64,000 nucleotides of DNA from Cruorifilaria tuberocauda (taxonomy: Eukaryota; Nematoda; Chromadorea; Rhabditida; Onchocercidae). The notes under the pieces are model-generated. The model was not told the origin of the DNA. It worked only from the letters and a program-made list of their open reading frames with translations, and made no database searches. The DNA is taken from the NCBI GenBank assembly GCA_013365365.1, contig JABVXU010000221.1, forward strand, positions 23,829 through 87,828. Direction: 5' to 3'. Both the position numbers and the translations under genes were made by a program. Below, piece by piece: positions 13,115 through 25,407 of the stretch; the first letter of the stretch is position 1; every line of letters starts with the position of its first letter.

Positions 13115-16100
13115 ATGTTCTTCATACCTTCCCTATTAATGAAGAGAAATGAACCGTTGGCTGTCATTTGGTTCGTTATTTTGATAACAATATTTTTGCA
13201 AATGCTATCTGATAGCGTGTAACAGTGATATCAAATTTTTGATCTCGGTCTAATGGCATCCATGAAAGATGACATAGCAGGAAAGCAACTGATAAATTAT
13301 GATTAATATATCAGGAAATATAAGTCCATGATTTTTTTAATATTTTTTCTCATTAACTTTACAAGAGCACGTAATGAAGAATTCTTTTGAGTAATACCAA
13401 TTGACAGTATAAATTCATTCTTCTAAGATTTTTTCTTCTCTCTTAACAAACCAATTTTCTGCGTTCTCAGGCGAGTTGTGTTTGACGAGAAATGGAGGCC
13501 ATCGCGAAAAGTTATTTTGGAGATAAATGTACAAGGAGCTTGGTAAGTTTATCATCTTCCAACATTTTCGTCTTTTATCTATATGTTGTTGAATTCCATC
13601 GATGTTTTTCGTCGAAATTTCACAAAATACTTCAAGTCTATGATATATGCAATTTCCTCGCATAACTACATTCATAACCATTTTGTAGATAAAAAACCTA
13701 GCAAAAGAAAAACCCGATGCTTAAGAAGTAAATCCAAAGTCCAAGTAAACTTTGTAGATGGATAATGATAGACAATAATTAACCATTTTTTAGTGAACTT
13801 CTGCTCGGAAAAATACCGAACGGTAACCCGGGTGAAATCAAGTTTTCCCTGTATTTGCTTGCGCAACTTTCCTATGGCATTGCGCTAATCGTGCAGAAAA
13901 GGGGTGACATTCTATGTAGTAAGTTCATAAAGTTTTATTTCTGGAAATTATCAAAGGAATGCAATCATGTGCAGTGCATATAAGAGATTCTAAAACATTC
14001 ATGGTTCAGGAGATATGGAAACATTTATTCCGATCATACGCCGTTATCAGGATGAAGAAGAAAACGAGTGCTTTTTACTTTCGTTACTTTCTGATGAGAT
14101 TTTTATTCTATCTTATATTTAAGAAATGGAATGAAACGATTAAAGCAACTTTCTTTTGTTATTTTATATGGTTCTTATTTTTAGAAATAAATGTTGAATT
14201 TTTTTCCCACTTTTTTTCATTCGGTGTCGCAGTAAGATTAGAACTTTTGAAGATCCCACATGAAAGAAAAGAAGGAGCGGAAGAAACGCGCAGCGAAACG
14301 AAACGATTCACTTATTTTGGATTCTTCGTTTGAGACTATCGTACAGATTTTTTTCATTTTTTAAAATTTCTTTTGATCACTATTGATTGCTAAAAGCTAA
14401 AGTTGAACGTTATCACTGCACTGTAATTACCACTCCATCGCAGTGAGAGGGCATTTTCATTTCAGTGATCTTTTTGATAAAAAAATGGTCATATACAGTT
14501 GTCTCATTACTTATTTGATCCTTGACGAATTTTCATACGTTTTAGTTTACTTTTTTTATTTCACTTTCAAACGGCTTTATATTTTAAAGGAAAATGAACA
14601 TCTGAAGTTTGTGCTGGATAACAGTGCAATCACGTTGCATGAAGACATACCACTTCCGGAAATTGACATCTTGTTTAACGATGATTTTGGACCACTGACA
14701 GCAGCCGAAGCTCTGCAGATGTAATACATCAACTACTTAAAAGTTATCACAATCAAATCAACCATAATTAAGAGTAACAATATTTTGAGCTTCCAGATCC
14801 AATAGTATAGATGAAGCAAATAAGATTTGAGTTATCATTTAGTTTTGTGTTACTTAAAAAGTTAGGGATTTCCACTATATAATTATTTTTTACTTTAAGC
14901 TTTTAGTTAATAAAGTAATTAAGCACGTATTTTCTGACCACCGCTTCCAATTTATTCGTCAGGGAAGCTCTTTTGAAAGAAGATAGCGAACATATTATGG
15001 AAAGCAACTCAGGAAGCACAAATGGATCTAAGGAATATATTGTGAATCTGGTTCCTGAGGTATTGACTAATAATGCAGATGTTGAAAAGACGACACATGT
15101 AAGTATAAATACTCTATAAATATCGCGATGATCGGATACAACAAAAAAACTTTTAAAAATTTATGTTTGTTGTTTACTTTCATGGAGAGAAGAACGCCTG
15201 TTCATGATACAAAATTAAACAGGTATTTGAAATGATGGAAGTAAGTGATGAAAGCGAAGTACGCAAGGAAAATCAATACGATTTGGGATCTGATGAAACT
15301 TTACGAGAGCCAGAAATCAAGCATCCGGCATATTTATCAGTAAGTTATCTTACGATTGTGCTTTATTTCGTATCAATGATTTAAACTTATATTAATGCTC
15401 TAGTTTTGGTTTCCATACTGAGAATTTTTCAATCTGTCATAGAGAGTAAAAAATATTGCATTGCATATTTTGAAATACGAAACCATCTATGTCGAATTAC
15501 TTTAGTATAACATAATTTGCACTTTTTAAAATAGATTCTTGAAATTTCATTTCAAAACCTAAATTTCAGCAATTTGATTTTTTCTCAGGTACTTGAATTA
15601 AGTGAGGTGCACGACTCACAAATATTAATTCCAAAAAAAAGGCGTCGCAAACATGGTACTATTATTGACGAAATAACTATGTTTAACAAGGTCTGTTGCC
15701 TTATTTTCCACATTTATTTTTCTTCCTTGAAATTGAAAAATTTATCTCAAACTAAACTCCTCCTTGAGTGTTTCAGGTACAACTTCAAGCGCAGATCGAT
15801 AGCAGTAATGATTTGCTGCATACGCGAGATGAAATGATTTCTCAAATAATAAAACACAGAGTGATAACAGTTCAAGATTTATTTGACCCTCATCCAGTGA
15901 CATTGCGTGGTAAAATTTGAATCTTTTACTATTGTTTTCGACATAGCTTCTTTTAACTTAACATGTTACATTTTTATAATATATTCTCAGTAATCTTCCT
16001 TTCTATTATTAAAAATGCTTCTTTACATGAAATACTGAAATATTAATGGAGCCAGAATTGATTGTTTATGAACCATTGTAATATTTGTGTTACTAAAAAG

Positions 16101-18604
16101 CAAAAAATTGACAAGTGGGATCCGAACGAACGTGCGACCCATGTAGAATAAACCAAATTGGAAAATTTTTAGTGAGGATTTTCAGCCATTTAATCTTCCA
16201 AGGTCAGAAACTATTTATAAAAACTTGTTGCAGAATTCTCAAAAAATCCTACATCGAATTTGGATGCCTGGATAGCTGCACCAGAATATCATGAACCGCC
16301 ACTTCAATATGAAGAAGCAATGCAATTAGAACCAATGCAGGCACCTCCAACGCGAATATTGCATCACTCTTTGGTAGGAAGAGATACATCCATCGAACCT
16401 ACATCTCATGGATCCATAACAAACAAGCTGCAAGATCTGAAACAACGGGATGTTACATTAGTGATGGAGGATATTGAACGAGAACGAAGAAACACCACTT
16501 CTACTGCACCATTCGGTAGCACAGTATGTAACAGTGCTTTGTTATACATTTCCACTTCATTTTTCTAACTTTTACTTCATGCGCGTCTGAATTTTGACAA
16601 TCGACGTCATTCTGAAAACGAGTTCGGATGCACCACTTTTCATCCAATAAGTCATAATTCCTCGGCGAAACATTCTTGGAGTCTTCTGTGACTGCACGCT
16701 TCGAAAAGAAAAAATTGCAATAAAAATATTTCGAAAATTCATGTTATTTTTTAATCGCTATACTATATTCTGCTAATCTTCTTTTGCTGATTCTATATGT
16801 TGTCATTTGAATCATCTTGATTAAGAGTTGTTTCAGCATATCACTGATCCATCATCGCAACTTAGATCAGATGGAGGATTGCCAATTGACTCTGGTGGAA
16901 GCCGACAATTTGATGAGAAAATGAAAATATCTGTGGCTACCATCTTTGAAAGAATTGCTAAGGAAGATATATTACAGGAGGTATAAAATTGAAATTAAAG
17001 AGATAAAAAAGAAGTTCAGGTTTCTATCTGACAGTTGTTCATTAAAAAAATTCACTCATTTTTATTATATTTTACTCTATTCTATTTTTGTTAATTTATT
17101 TCGATTCATCCATTTCACTAAGCAGTCTTCAGCAATTATTTCTGCGTAGTATTATAACTGAAATAAACATCCACGGCACTCTTAGACTCCTCAACTACTG
17201 TTACTTTCACTGCAGATGAAGTATAGAAAACTTCATGATTTTTTCCAGAGATCAGAGTTTAACTTTTTATTATATTTAAATGCAAAATATCATTCATCCT
17301 AAACATTCTACCGAGACAATTTATAATTAAGTGGTGATTTGTAGCGCATGGATGACAGCTTCACTTTGTCAGCAGAAAAAGCTCGAATCACTGACTTGTT
17401 TTCAAACATGGCAATTGGTAAGCACGCAGAATTTTTCGTACAAATAGTATGATAGATTCTGTCGAGATCTATAACAACGTGGTCATCTTTTTTTTCACTT
17501 TATTATTTTACAGAATCCGAATTATGTGGAGCGAGACTGGAAAGTAGTGCTGAAAATATTCTTGTTGGTACGTTTTCTATAATTTAAATTAACCATATAT
17601 ATCAATATGGAATCTGCCTTACTATAATTATTAATTAACAGAATAAAATTTTCATAAATATCAAGAGCACATTATTTTTGTTATAGATGAGAAATATTCT
17701 GAATGTGAAATACGACAAGAAGGTCCTCAGAATGATATAACCGTCCAAAAAATCTCGGTGATGCAGAATCGGTTCCAACTGAAAGTTAGCAAAGAAGAAA
17801 GTACGGTAAAAACAGGCGATCGTTCCGTTCCGATGTACTATAAAACACAGAGCGCTCACGATCTTTTTGGGTACGTCTTTTCATACATTCTTGATCGTTA
17901 ATACATAACAGCTGTTTGGAACTAGCTCATCATGTTGCTTGAGCTTTTCTTACATGCAACTACTGTTCTGCTGAAATTAAGTACTCAGCAACTGATTACT
18001 CTACTCTGTCTTCAGCTAATTATGATGTTATTAAATCTGTCAGTACAGCTAGAATAATTTTCAATATTTGGATAATCTGCATCCATATTTTCATTGTTAT
18101 TCGACTAAATTTCTGGAAAATTCCTTATCTCAAAACTACATTTAATGAATATAAATTTAAAATTGCATGTAAGCAATACTTTTTATTGCTTTGCAGATTA
18201 ATAACTGAATTTCTCAATTTTCACAAGATCTCGACATTATATTTCTCTGAATTAGTTCGTGGTCGTTCTGCCACGTTTGCAGCTAAAGCCTTTACGAACT
18301 TGTTGGGTGTGTGTTCTTCTTTGTTTTTTTTCTGTTTTACAACTTATAGTTTTTTGCTGTAGAAGTTGTCGTATAATTACCAATTGGACGATAATGATTT
18401 CGAATAATTAACAATATAATTTCAAATGAAATATTTTATAATTTCATCCTAAATTTTATCTGCTCCGTTATGATTAATTTTTGACTGTAAGATCATTGAG
18501 CATTTTTTCTTTGCAAAGTTATAATTTCAGAGCTATTGGCGAAACAAAAAGTTAAAGTTGAACAAGAAGAAAATTTCGCCGAAATTATCATTCGCCTTTT
18601 ATAA
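13115..18604 (+). CDS. Cohesin kleisin subunit, REC8/COH-3/RAD21 family
   Basis: Kleisins close the SMC1-SMC3 ring in cohesin and are cut by separase (family knowledge). Sixteen exons join in one frame to 631 residues: 13115-13170, 13471-13542, 13794-13918, 14233-14327, 14590-14720, 14963-15098, 15223-15339, 15589-15690, 15777-15909, 16234-16523, 16837-16980, 17345-17417, 17514-17567, 17687-17870, 18197-18306, 18531-18604. The N-terminal SMC3-binding domain starts MFFIPSLLMKRNEPLAVIW and includes INVQGACELLL and FSLYLLAQL, positioned as in REC8. A central KKRRRKHGTIIDE stretch and IDSSNDLLHTRDE match the SA/Scc3-binding part of RAD21. The C-terminal winged helix reads RGRSATFAAKAFTNLLELLA and ends EIIIRLL. 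ExxR-type sequence in exon 10 (EDIERERR) is a candidate separase site. Poor overall similarity and the N-terminus favour a meiotic kleisin over mitotic RAD21; which one is unsettled. The exon 4/5 junction is the weakest. Confidence 0.87.
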
Positions 18605-20302
18605 GTCGACTTTTAAAAGAGCTTTCCTCGATTTTGTGTATTGCTCTGATGCTTTTTATAATAAGAATCAGATTTGTGCATTGACATATATTTAGGAATA
18701 AAATCAAAGCATAGATTTAAGCCCTTACTTCATGTAAAAGTAATATTTAAGTTTGTTATATCTATTACAAATTTGTCGGAATCACTTTATGATCAAATTA
18801 TTTTATATTGACTATCTGCTTGTTAAGTTTTATTTTCGTGTTCTTGTGAATATTTAACAATCATATTCAGAAACCAAAAAAAACCTCAGTTTATAATTGT
18901 ATAATTGTAAGTTTTTCGGCTTCTTTTTACCAGCGTGATGTGAAGCTCATGTGAAGCAAATATGTTTCTGCTAAACGAATTTGTTTGATGAAAGAAAACT
19001 CGCTTTGTTTACACTTTAAAGTTGTATACTACAGATATATTTATATAGTTATTTAAGATGGATTTTTTTTCTTCCCTTTGATATATGCAAATTAATCCGA
19101 TTCAATATTCTGCAGTGTGTATATTGAAATGCATTTGTAATGAGTTCTATATTAGATAAATTCTTGAAACAAATATTTGCTATTACCTAAAGTATTCCCT
19201 TCATCCAATCTTCTATCTCCAAAAGCATTTGATTTCTTATTGCATCACCAAATTCAAGCATTTGAAAGCTTTAATTAAAGAAAAATTGACTATAGAGAAA
19301 GGAGACATTATAAGATGGGAAGTTAATCGTTCTCCATCTGGTGTTCGAAGCTTCCTTCTAGCTATCAGGTTGTTAGTGCGACATTCATCAACGGAAAAGT
19401 GAATTGATTAAAGGATCTCTTTAAACAGCATTAGCTTCGATTAAATGGCAGTCCTTAACGAAGATCTTCTGTAATTGGACAATGATCTATCGATCCATCG
19501 AAATAGTCGAACGAATCGAGCGATCAATGATTGGCAATGGTCTTAGAATGTTTTTGCCAATAACGTCACGCAGCGGATGGCGATCTTTGTACCGAATGAG
19601 CAACTGTGTGAATGAATACCTTAGATATCAGTGAGAATTGTACTTCGCTATGAATTTTGCTTCATCGCTGTTATTTCGCTTTCAATCGCAGGAACTTCTC
19701 ATAAGGAAAAGCTTTTCCCGGTAAGCTTTTTTCATGTTTCCATAGATTTAAAGTTTTCCTCGCATCTGCTTACTTTTGGTTTGGTTACGAGATACGTGAT
19801 AACAGGTGATCATTTATATTTCATCACCTCTTAAGAAAACATTATAAGTCTCGCGTAGTCCTTATTGACAAATGTAAAATCTCTTCAAGTTAAATATCCT
19901 TTATTTGCATTTTTAGATTTGTTAGATTAAAAAACCTCTATTAATTTGAACACTATTTGAAGAATGCTGGAAAAGGCATTAGCTTCTTGATCGAGAAATA
20001 TTAGTGTTGTCTAGAAGGCAAGGAGTATGAAGTATTGTGGAACTAAAAGAGCTCTTATCGGTAAAACTAAGAGAATCTTAAATTAACCTTGTACATTCAA
20101 AAACGCTTAAAATAGGCAATAAATTCGTGTTTTATGCTTAAAATCTTTGAAAGATTATGATTAAGAAATTGGCTCAAAAAATTAGCAGACTTTTCACTTT
20201 TAAATTAACAATTGATAGTAGCTATTCTTGATAGAATATTTTATGAAGAACTGATAAATAATTCTTCCCTCACTTTTTCGCTTTCACCTTTTTCTTGAAT
20301 TG
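18605..20302. other. Intergenic region, kleisin 3' end to ECI2 5' end
   Basis: About 1.7 kb with no supported gene. A possible polyadenylation signal AATAAA lies near 18695. A 67-codon plus-strand frame at 19631-19834 has no recognisable content. The segment just before 20303 should contain the ECI2 promoter or trans-splice site, but none stands out. Confidence 0.5.
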
Positions 20303-22199
20303 ATGAATTTTTCAAAGTTGTTCAAGCTGAGTTATAGATTGAAATCTTGGAAAGCAGAATTTCAAGAAGCTGTCGAGAAGGTAAAGCGATTGCCGGAAGA
20401 ACAAAACATATCAACAAAACTGAAACTCTATGGTCTTTATAAACAAGTAATGTTCACTCATCAATAGCCATATTATCTCCTTGAAAGCAATAATTATATT
20501 TGTTTTAAGTATCCTTATAACTTATCACTCATTCGACAGGCGACGATTGGTGACATCGAGAATAAACGGCCCTTATTGCCATCGGTTTCACAAGCAAAAC
20601 ATGATGCTTGGAAAGAATTCAAAGGGAAATCAACGGTATTTCTCTTGAATAATAATTAAATTATTTCTTCCTCTCATGAGTTTTTATCCGAAATTGTAAA
20701 TATTCAGGATGAAGCACAAAAGATGTACATTGATTTAGTCAATAAGTTGTCTGGAACGGAGACAGAGGTTCCGTCTGGAAAGATTTACGGCAGTATAAAA
20801 CCTGTACCGGGTCTTGATATTATCATTAAAGATAAGGTTTTGTGGATCAAGCTTAGTAGACCAAGAAAATACAATGCTTTAACTTTGGAGGTAAGCAATG
20901 GAAATTTCCTTCATAATTCATAGCTATTTCCATATTTTAAAATACTTGATTGGATAATTATAAATGAATGAAGTTTGAACTACTAATAGCTTGGAGCTGA
21001 TGTTGGATGCAGTGATATGAATAAAATAACACTGTTACATGACGGAATAGTAATACGAGATATGGAAGATTGTTAGGTTTAGAAAGATGATTGATGTTAA
21101 TGACCCAATTAAAACCAACATTTAGATGTATGACGGCATCACAAGTGCTTTAAATTATGCAAACGAGATTGATACCACAGTCACCGCATTTGTTGGTAAG
21201 TATTGTGGTCATGTTGCATTCAACATAATGCTCTTATTTCTAGCCTTGAACCCTTTGTTTAAAATCTGCGTATTAATAAATTTCTGAAACTGAAATGTAG
21301 CTCTTTAGGATCAGGCGAGTATTTCTGCAGTGGTAATGACTTATCGAACTTCACCAAAGTCAGTGGTTCCGAGAATATACCATGCATGATTACCGAAGCA
21401 TGTCAAACACTGACTTCTTATGTTGCTGCCTACATTAATCACAAAAAAGCCTTGATCGCACTAATTAACGGTCCAGCAATCGGCATTGCCGTTACTGTAC
21501 TTCCTTTATTTGACTTGGTTGTTGCTTCTAGCAAGGTTTGTCGAAGATCAACTTCCTCTCTGATTTCAGTGGAAAAATTTCATTATTCACGTTAATTCAC
21601 AAAGAAAAAAATTTCAAATTTTTAGGCAACATTTAATACACCATTCACATTGCTTGGGCAATCTCCGGAAGGTTGTTCATCTTACACGTTCCCAATGATA
21701 ATGGGACATAGCAAGGTTGGCGAGAATAAACAATAAGTTAATAAACCGATAAATAAGTGATTTTACAATGAACATAGACAGTAATTGATTTCATATGCCA
21801 TAGGCTACTATCAAGCAATTCTAACATCACTACAAATTTTCTCTTACAAAAAAAAGACATAATTTGAGTCAAGACCATATATTTTGTATTTCTAAATAAT
21901 TTTAGGCATCAGAAATCTTAGTTTTTGGTAAAAAATTAACTGCACAAGAAGCATTTGAGCGAAATCTGGTATGTCGGGTGGTACCGTCATCTTCTTTTCG
22001 AGAAGAGGCAGAAACTTATGTAGAAAAGATATCGAAATTACCACCTAAATCACTATTCCGTAACAAGGAATCGCTCCGAAACATACATCGTGAGGCACTT
22101 CTCGCACAAAATGAACGTGAAGTTTCTTTACTGATGCAACGGTTACAAAGTGTAGACTATACGAATGCAATACAAGCATTTATGATAAGGAAAAAGTGA
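20303..22199 (+). CDS. ECI2: ACB-domain enoyl-CoA delta3-delta2 isomerase, mitochondrial (ECI2 type)
   Basis: Isomerises 3-enoyl-CoA to 2-trans-enoyl-CoA so unsaturated fatty acids can enter beta-oxidation (family knowledge). Seven exons in one frame, 367 residues: 20303-20446, 20540-20635, 20708-20890, 21126-21195, 21309-21535, 21626-21715, 21906-22199. Residues about 15-100 are an acyl-CoA-binding domain ([31 protein letters not shown]). From about 125 follows a crotonase fold with [14 protein letters not shown] (oxyanion-hole region) and [14 protein letters not shown], whose glutamate aligns with the catalytic base of ECI2. The basic N-terminus [17 protein letters not shown] could be a mitochondrial leader. 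The C-terminus is AFMIRKK, so the SKL-type peroxisomal signal of mammalian ECI2 is absent. C. elegans ech-4 is the likely counterpart. Length and domain order are normal. Confidence 0.94.
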
Positions 22200-22714
22200 T
22201 CTTTCCAAAGATTCCTTTCTTTTTCAAAATGTAAATCTCGATTTGGAAATCCAGAAACGAATAAAAAGTTTGATTACTTATTATTGGCATGTACATCAAG
22301 CACATTTCAATGCAGTTTTTCGCAAGAGTTCTTGAAGAACACTACATGTAATCGAAGATTCAAAGATATATCACTGGTATAATTTTTTTAGGTGAATAGG
22401 AAAATTAAACAATTTCCTCACTTTGGTAAACTATTTAAAAGAAACTAATCATAGGAATTGGTCTTATCTCAAAAAAAGATTATGACATTATAATGCAGTC
22501 CATCATCATAAGATTGAACTTTTCTCATTTTAATACATCTCGATAACACTGTATAAAAGACTGCTTTAGGAAGTATAATACTAGCAATTTAGCAACTTAT
22601 GCCAAAACTCTTCTCCACAAACAGTTTTGCTTAACGAGCATCTTGATACATTACCGAGAGATAAGAAAGTTTGCTAGAATGTATATAAGAATTAAAAAAA
22701 TTAATCTCTGTAGG
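22200..22714. other. Convergent 3' intergenic region
   Basis: About 0.5 kb between the stop codons of the convergent ECI2 and Tudor-like genes. AATAAA at about 22259 is a good candidate polyadenylation signal for ECI2. Nothing else is visible. Confidence 0.6.
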
Positions 22715-25407
22715 CTAACTTCTCTTTTGTCCATCCTTCGTAACGGAAGTAATGTGAAGATCATTTTTCAGACCGCTGACACACGTTTGTGCCTCGCAAT
22801 ATTTTGTGGTGCCATCTAACAAAACCATCTTTTGTTCAGCACATTTGTCGCAAGCAGGAATCCGTATTACAATGTACTGTGGTTCCTGTAACTAAATTAA
22901 CTCTAAAGAATCGTTAGAATTACCAATTTTCAAAAAGCACAAGGGACCAAGCCATGAAATGAAATTTTATACGATCACTTTTTGTCATTGAAATGAACTA
23001 TACATTTTATAAAATTACATCTAAATACACAGTTTTCTTTCTTCATACAACTTTCATACGACTCCATTTACGAATTGAGGCAATTTCCAAGTTTCGAAAA
23101 TAAGAAAATAATATCAGTAAAGAGCAAACTCTTTGATAAACTTTCTGATCGCACACAACACAGCAAAAATTTGGCTCCTCCTGTTTATGACAACCATTCG
23201 TTGAGATAACTTTGATACCTGGAACTTTATTGTCTAACTAATTATTAATTTTCGTTTTTGAATATGAATATAAAATAATTAAAAATTATCAAGTAAGGTA
23301 TTTACCTGGAATCTGGGAAATGCATCTCCGGCTGATATTTTTTGATACTGTATCACCTGAAGATGCAGTTCCTGTTCTTTCACTATAGGATTCATGGTCA
23401 CTATGTTTTCCAGGATTTTCATCTAGAATAGCAATATATTATAATTAGGTTGAACACTATCTAATTATATTAAATTTCTATTATTTAATAAAAACAACAA
23501 TAAAAAATGATAGTAGAAATATGACAACAAAAATAAAAAATGATAAAAACAAAACTGGCTTGAAGTAATGAAAACATACCATGAAGTAATCGTATCTCAT
23601 CTTCACCAACCCATTCAAAATGACCATCACTGAACTGCACTTTATATCCTCCACTCTTCCTGCAGTACTTAATTGTGGCAGAGTATATTTTACCATCTCG
23701 TTTAATTTCAACTTCAGTACCTATTAATGACAGCTGTGATTCAACATTGTGTTCCTCTGAAACATTCTACCTTTAAAATAAGATTAAATCCAAAAAATTA
23801 ATGTAGAAAAGATTTTAGTAAAATTAAATATGAGCTTAGTGAATTAAATTCCGTTAAAATAATGAAGCAAATTCGGCAAAATTTAATAAATTCAAACACT
23901 AAAATTTTACCAGCGACGAATGCTTTCTTTGAAGGAACAGATGTGGATAATTCCATTGAATTCTGAAATGATTAATCATTTAAATTCCCTACTTTACATA
24001 TTCTCGTTCTGAATGCGAGTTCAAACAAATTTTGTTCCACGAATAGACTTACAGCTAAAAAACTCGATCCCGTATATTCCACACCGTCAACATCTTCTAT
24101 TCGTCGCCTTTTCATTACTACCACTTCGTTTCTATAAAATGATAACCTCCTACTTCAGTTTTTGGTTCAAATGTAAATTCAAACAGAAAAAAGTAACTTT
24201 TCCTTGCAGTATTATATAGAATTCATTTTTTTCCCTTTATTTTCCAAATTACATTTGAATCATTTTTTAGGCCTTATGATTTATTTGCAATAAACCATAA
24301 AGTATACTCATACTTTACAAGCAAAAGCTTACGATTCCATTGCCATATGAATAATCCTTTGCAAAGTTTCGTCTGTTAAATTTTCAACATCAATGTTATG
24401 CAACGCTAAATCCTTTGGTGTGAACTGAAATCGCGGATACAACATGAAGAATTAGTAACACTAACGATAAAATGATAACAAAGTGGTCCAATTTTTTTTT
24501 ATTGCAATTATATATAAGTAAATCTTCTTCATTTCTGTGTCATCAGAAATATATATTTATAAGTAGTTATGTTTTCAACCGAAGAAACAATAAGCAAGAC
24601 TAACTAGAAGTATCGAACTTAATGCTATTGTTTGTTAGTTGATACCACATATTTTTGGAATAAAACTAAAGAACTTACAAAAAATTCTTTTTGAAGTGCA
24701 GCATCCGTAAGTTTCAGTGAACCATCATCTAGAATATATAACGTTAGACGATCTCCCGTCTCGGATGAACTTGACATACTGCTAGCGTAAGATGATTGCG
24801 GTACACTAGCTTGCTCTTGCTTCAAATCATGCTGCTGAGTTGTACCATTTGGTTCAAGCAGTGACATGATCGTATTTATTTGTTCTTCAGTTAATTCACC
24901 TGAATTCTCAATATCGATACCAGCCACCTCTAATACTTCCATTGGTACCTGAAAAATGCAATTTTTTGTGCCGAAGATCTCAATTTGAATTGCGATTCTA
25001 GCAAGCTTTGAATTTTATATGTATTATTATTTAAGACATATCACACACAAGTATTAGGAATTATAATGATATTTACATATATTTTCACTGGACTGCTAAC
25101 TAAGATTCATAAAAAATCTAATTCAAGAATGTACTGAACTATGAAACGTACATTAGTGATTGCTGACATTTGGCATGGAAAAGTTATAAATCTTGGTGAC
25201 GAATGTCCGGAATGATGTAATTTTATTCTACAATTAAATTTGATATGAAATTAGGTGTACCGTAGTGTAACCCATTCCTGAAGTGTCGGCATCTTGATGT
25301 TGCTGCACTGCTTCGTTATGTCCAATTCCAACATCTGATAGCTGCAGCGAACTGCTATTCAGATTATCAGTTTCCGAAATAGTTGCGGAATTATGATGAG
25401 ATGTCAT
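22715..25407 (-). CDS. Tudor-like domain protein with cysteine-rich C-terminal domain, unrecognised family
   Basis: Nine exons (5' to 3'): 25407-25261, 24948-24679, 24426-24333, 24131-24053, 23962-23911, 23756-23580, 23422-23306, 23218-23130, 22885-22715. The start is tentative: MTSHHNSATISETDN at 25407, with an in-frame ATG further up at 25458. The first third is acidic and rich in Ser/Gln with LYILDDGSLKLTDAALQ. A basic KRRRIED patch (possible nuclear signal) precedes a Tudor/chromo-like barrel: GTEVEIKRDGKIYSATIKY followed by GGYKVQFSDGHFEWV. The C-terminus carries CCVVC, ACDKC and CEAQTC, a likely zinc-binding module of at least seven cysteines, ending DGQKRS. A nuclear chromatin or transcription role is inference. 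All junctions keep frame except exon 2 to exon 3, where the phases differ by one base at a T6 run next to the donor; a missed small exon or a one-base sequence difference would explain it. Confidence 0.75.

Noticed and set aside
13471..13542. Reading kleisin exon 2 in the frame giving LTRNGGHREKL, which superficially resembles the RAD21 start
   Set aside because: That frame hits a stop and needs a frameshift. The frame giving WRPSRKVILEINVQGA matches REC8 and keeps phase with exons 1 and 3.
16105..16140. Minus-strand GTTCGGATCCCA-like sequence in kleisin intron 9, resembling a tRNA B box
   Set aside because: The flanking bases do not form a T-arm, acceptor stem or anticodon arm.
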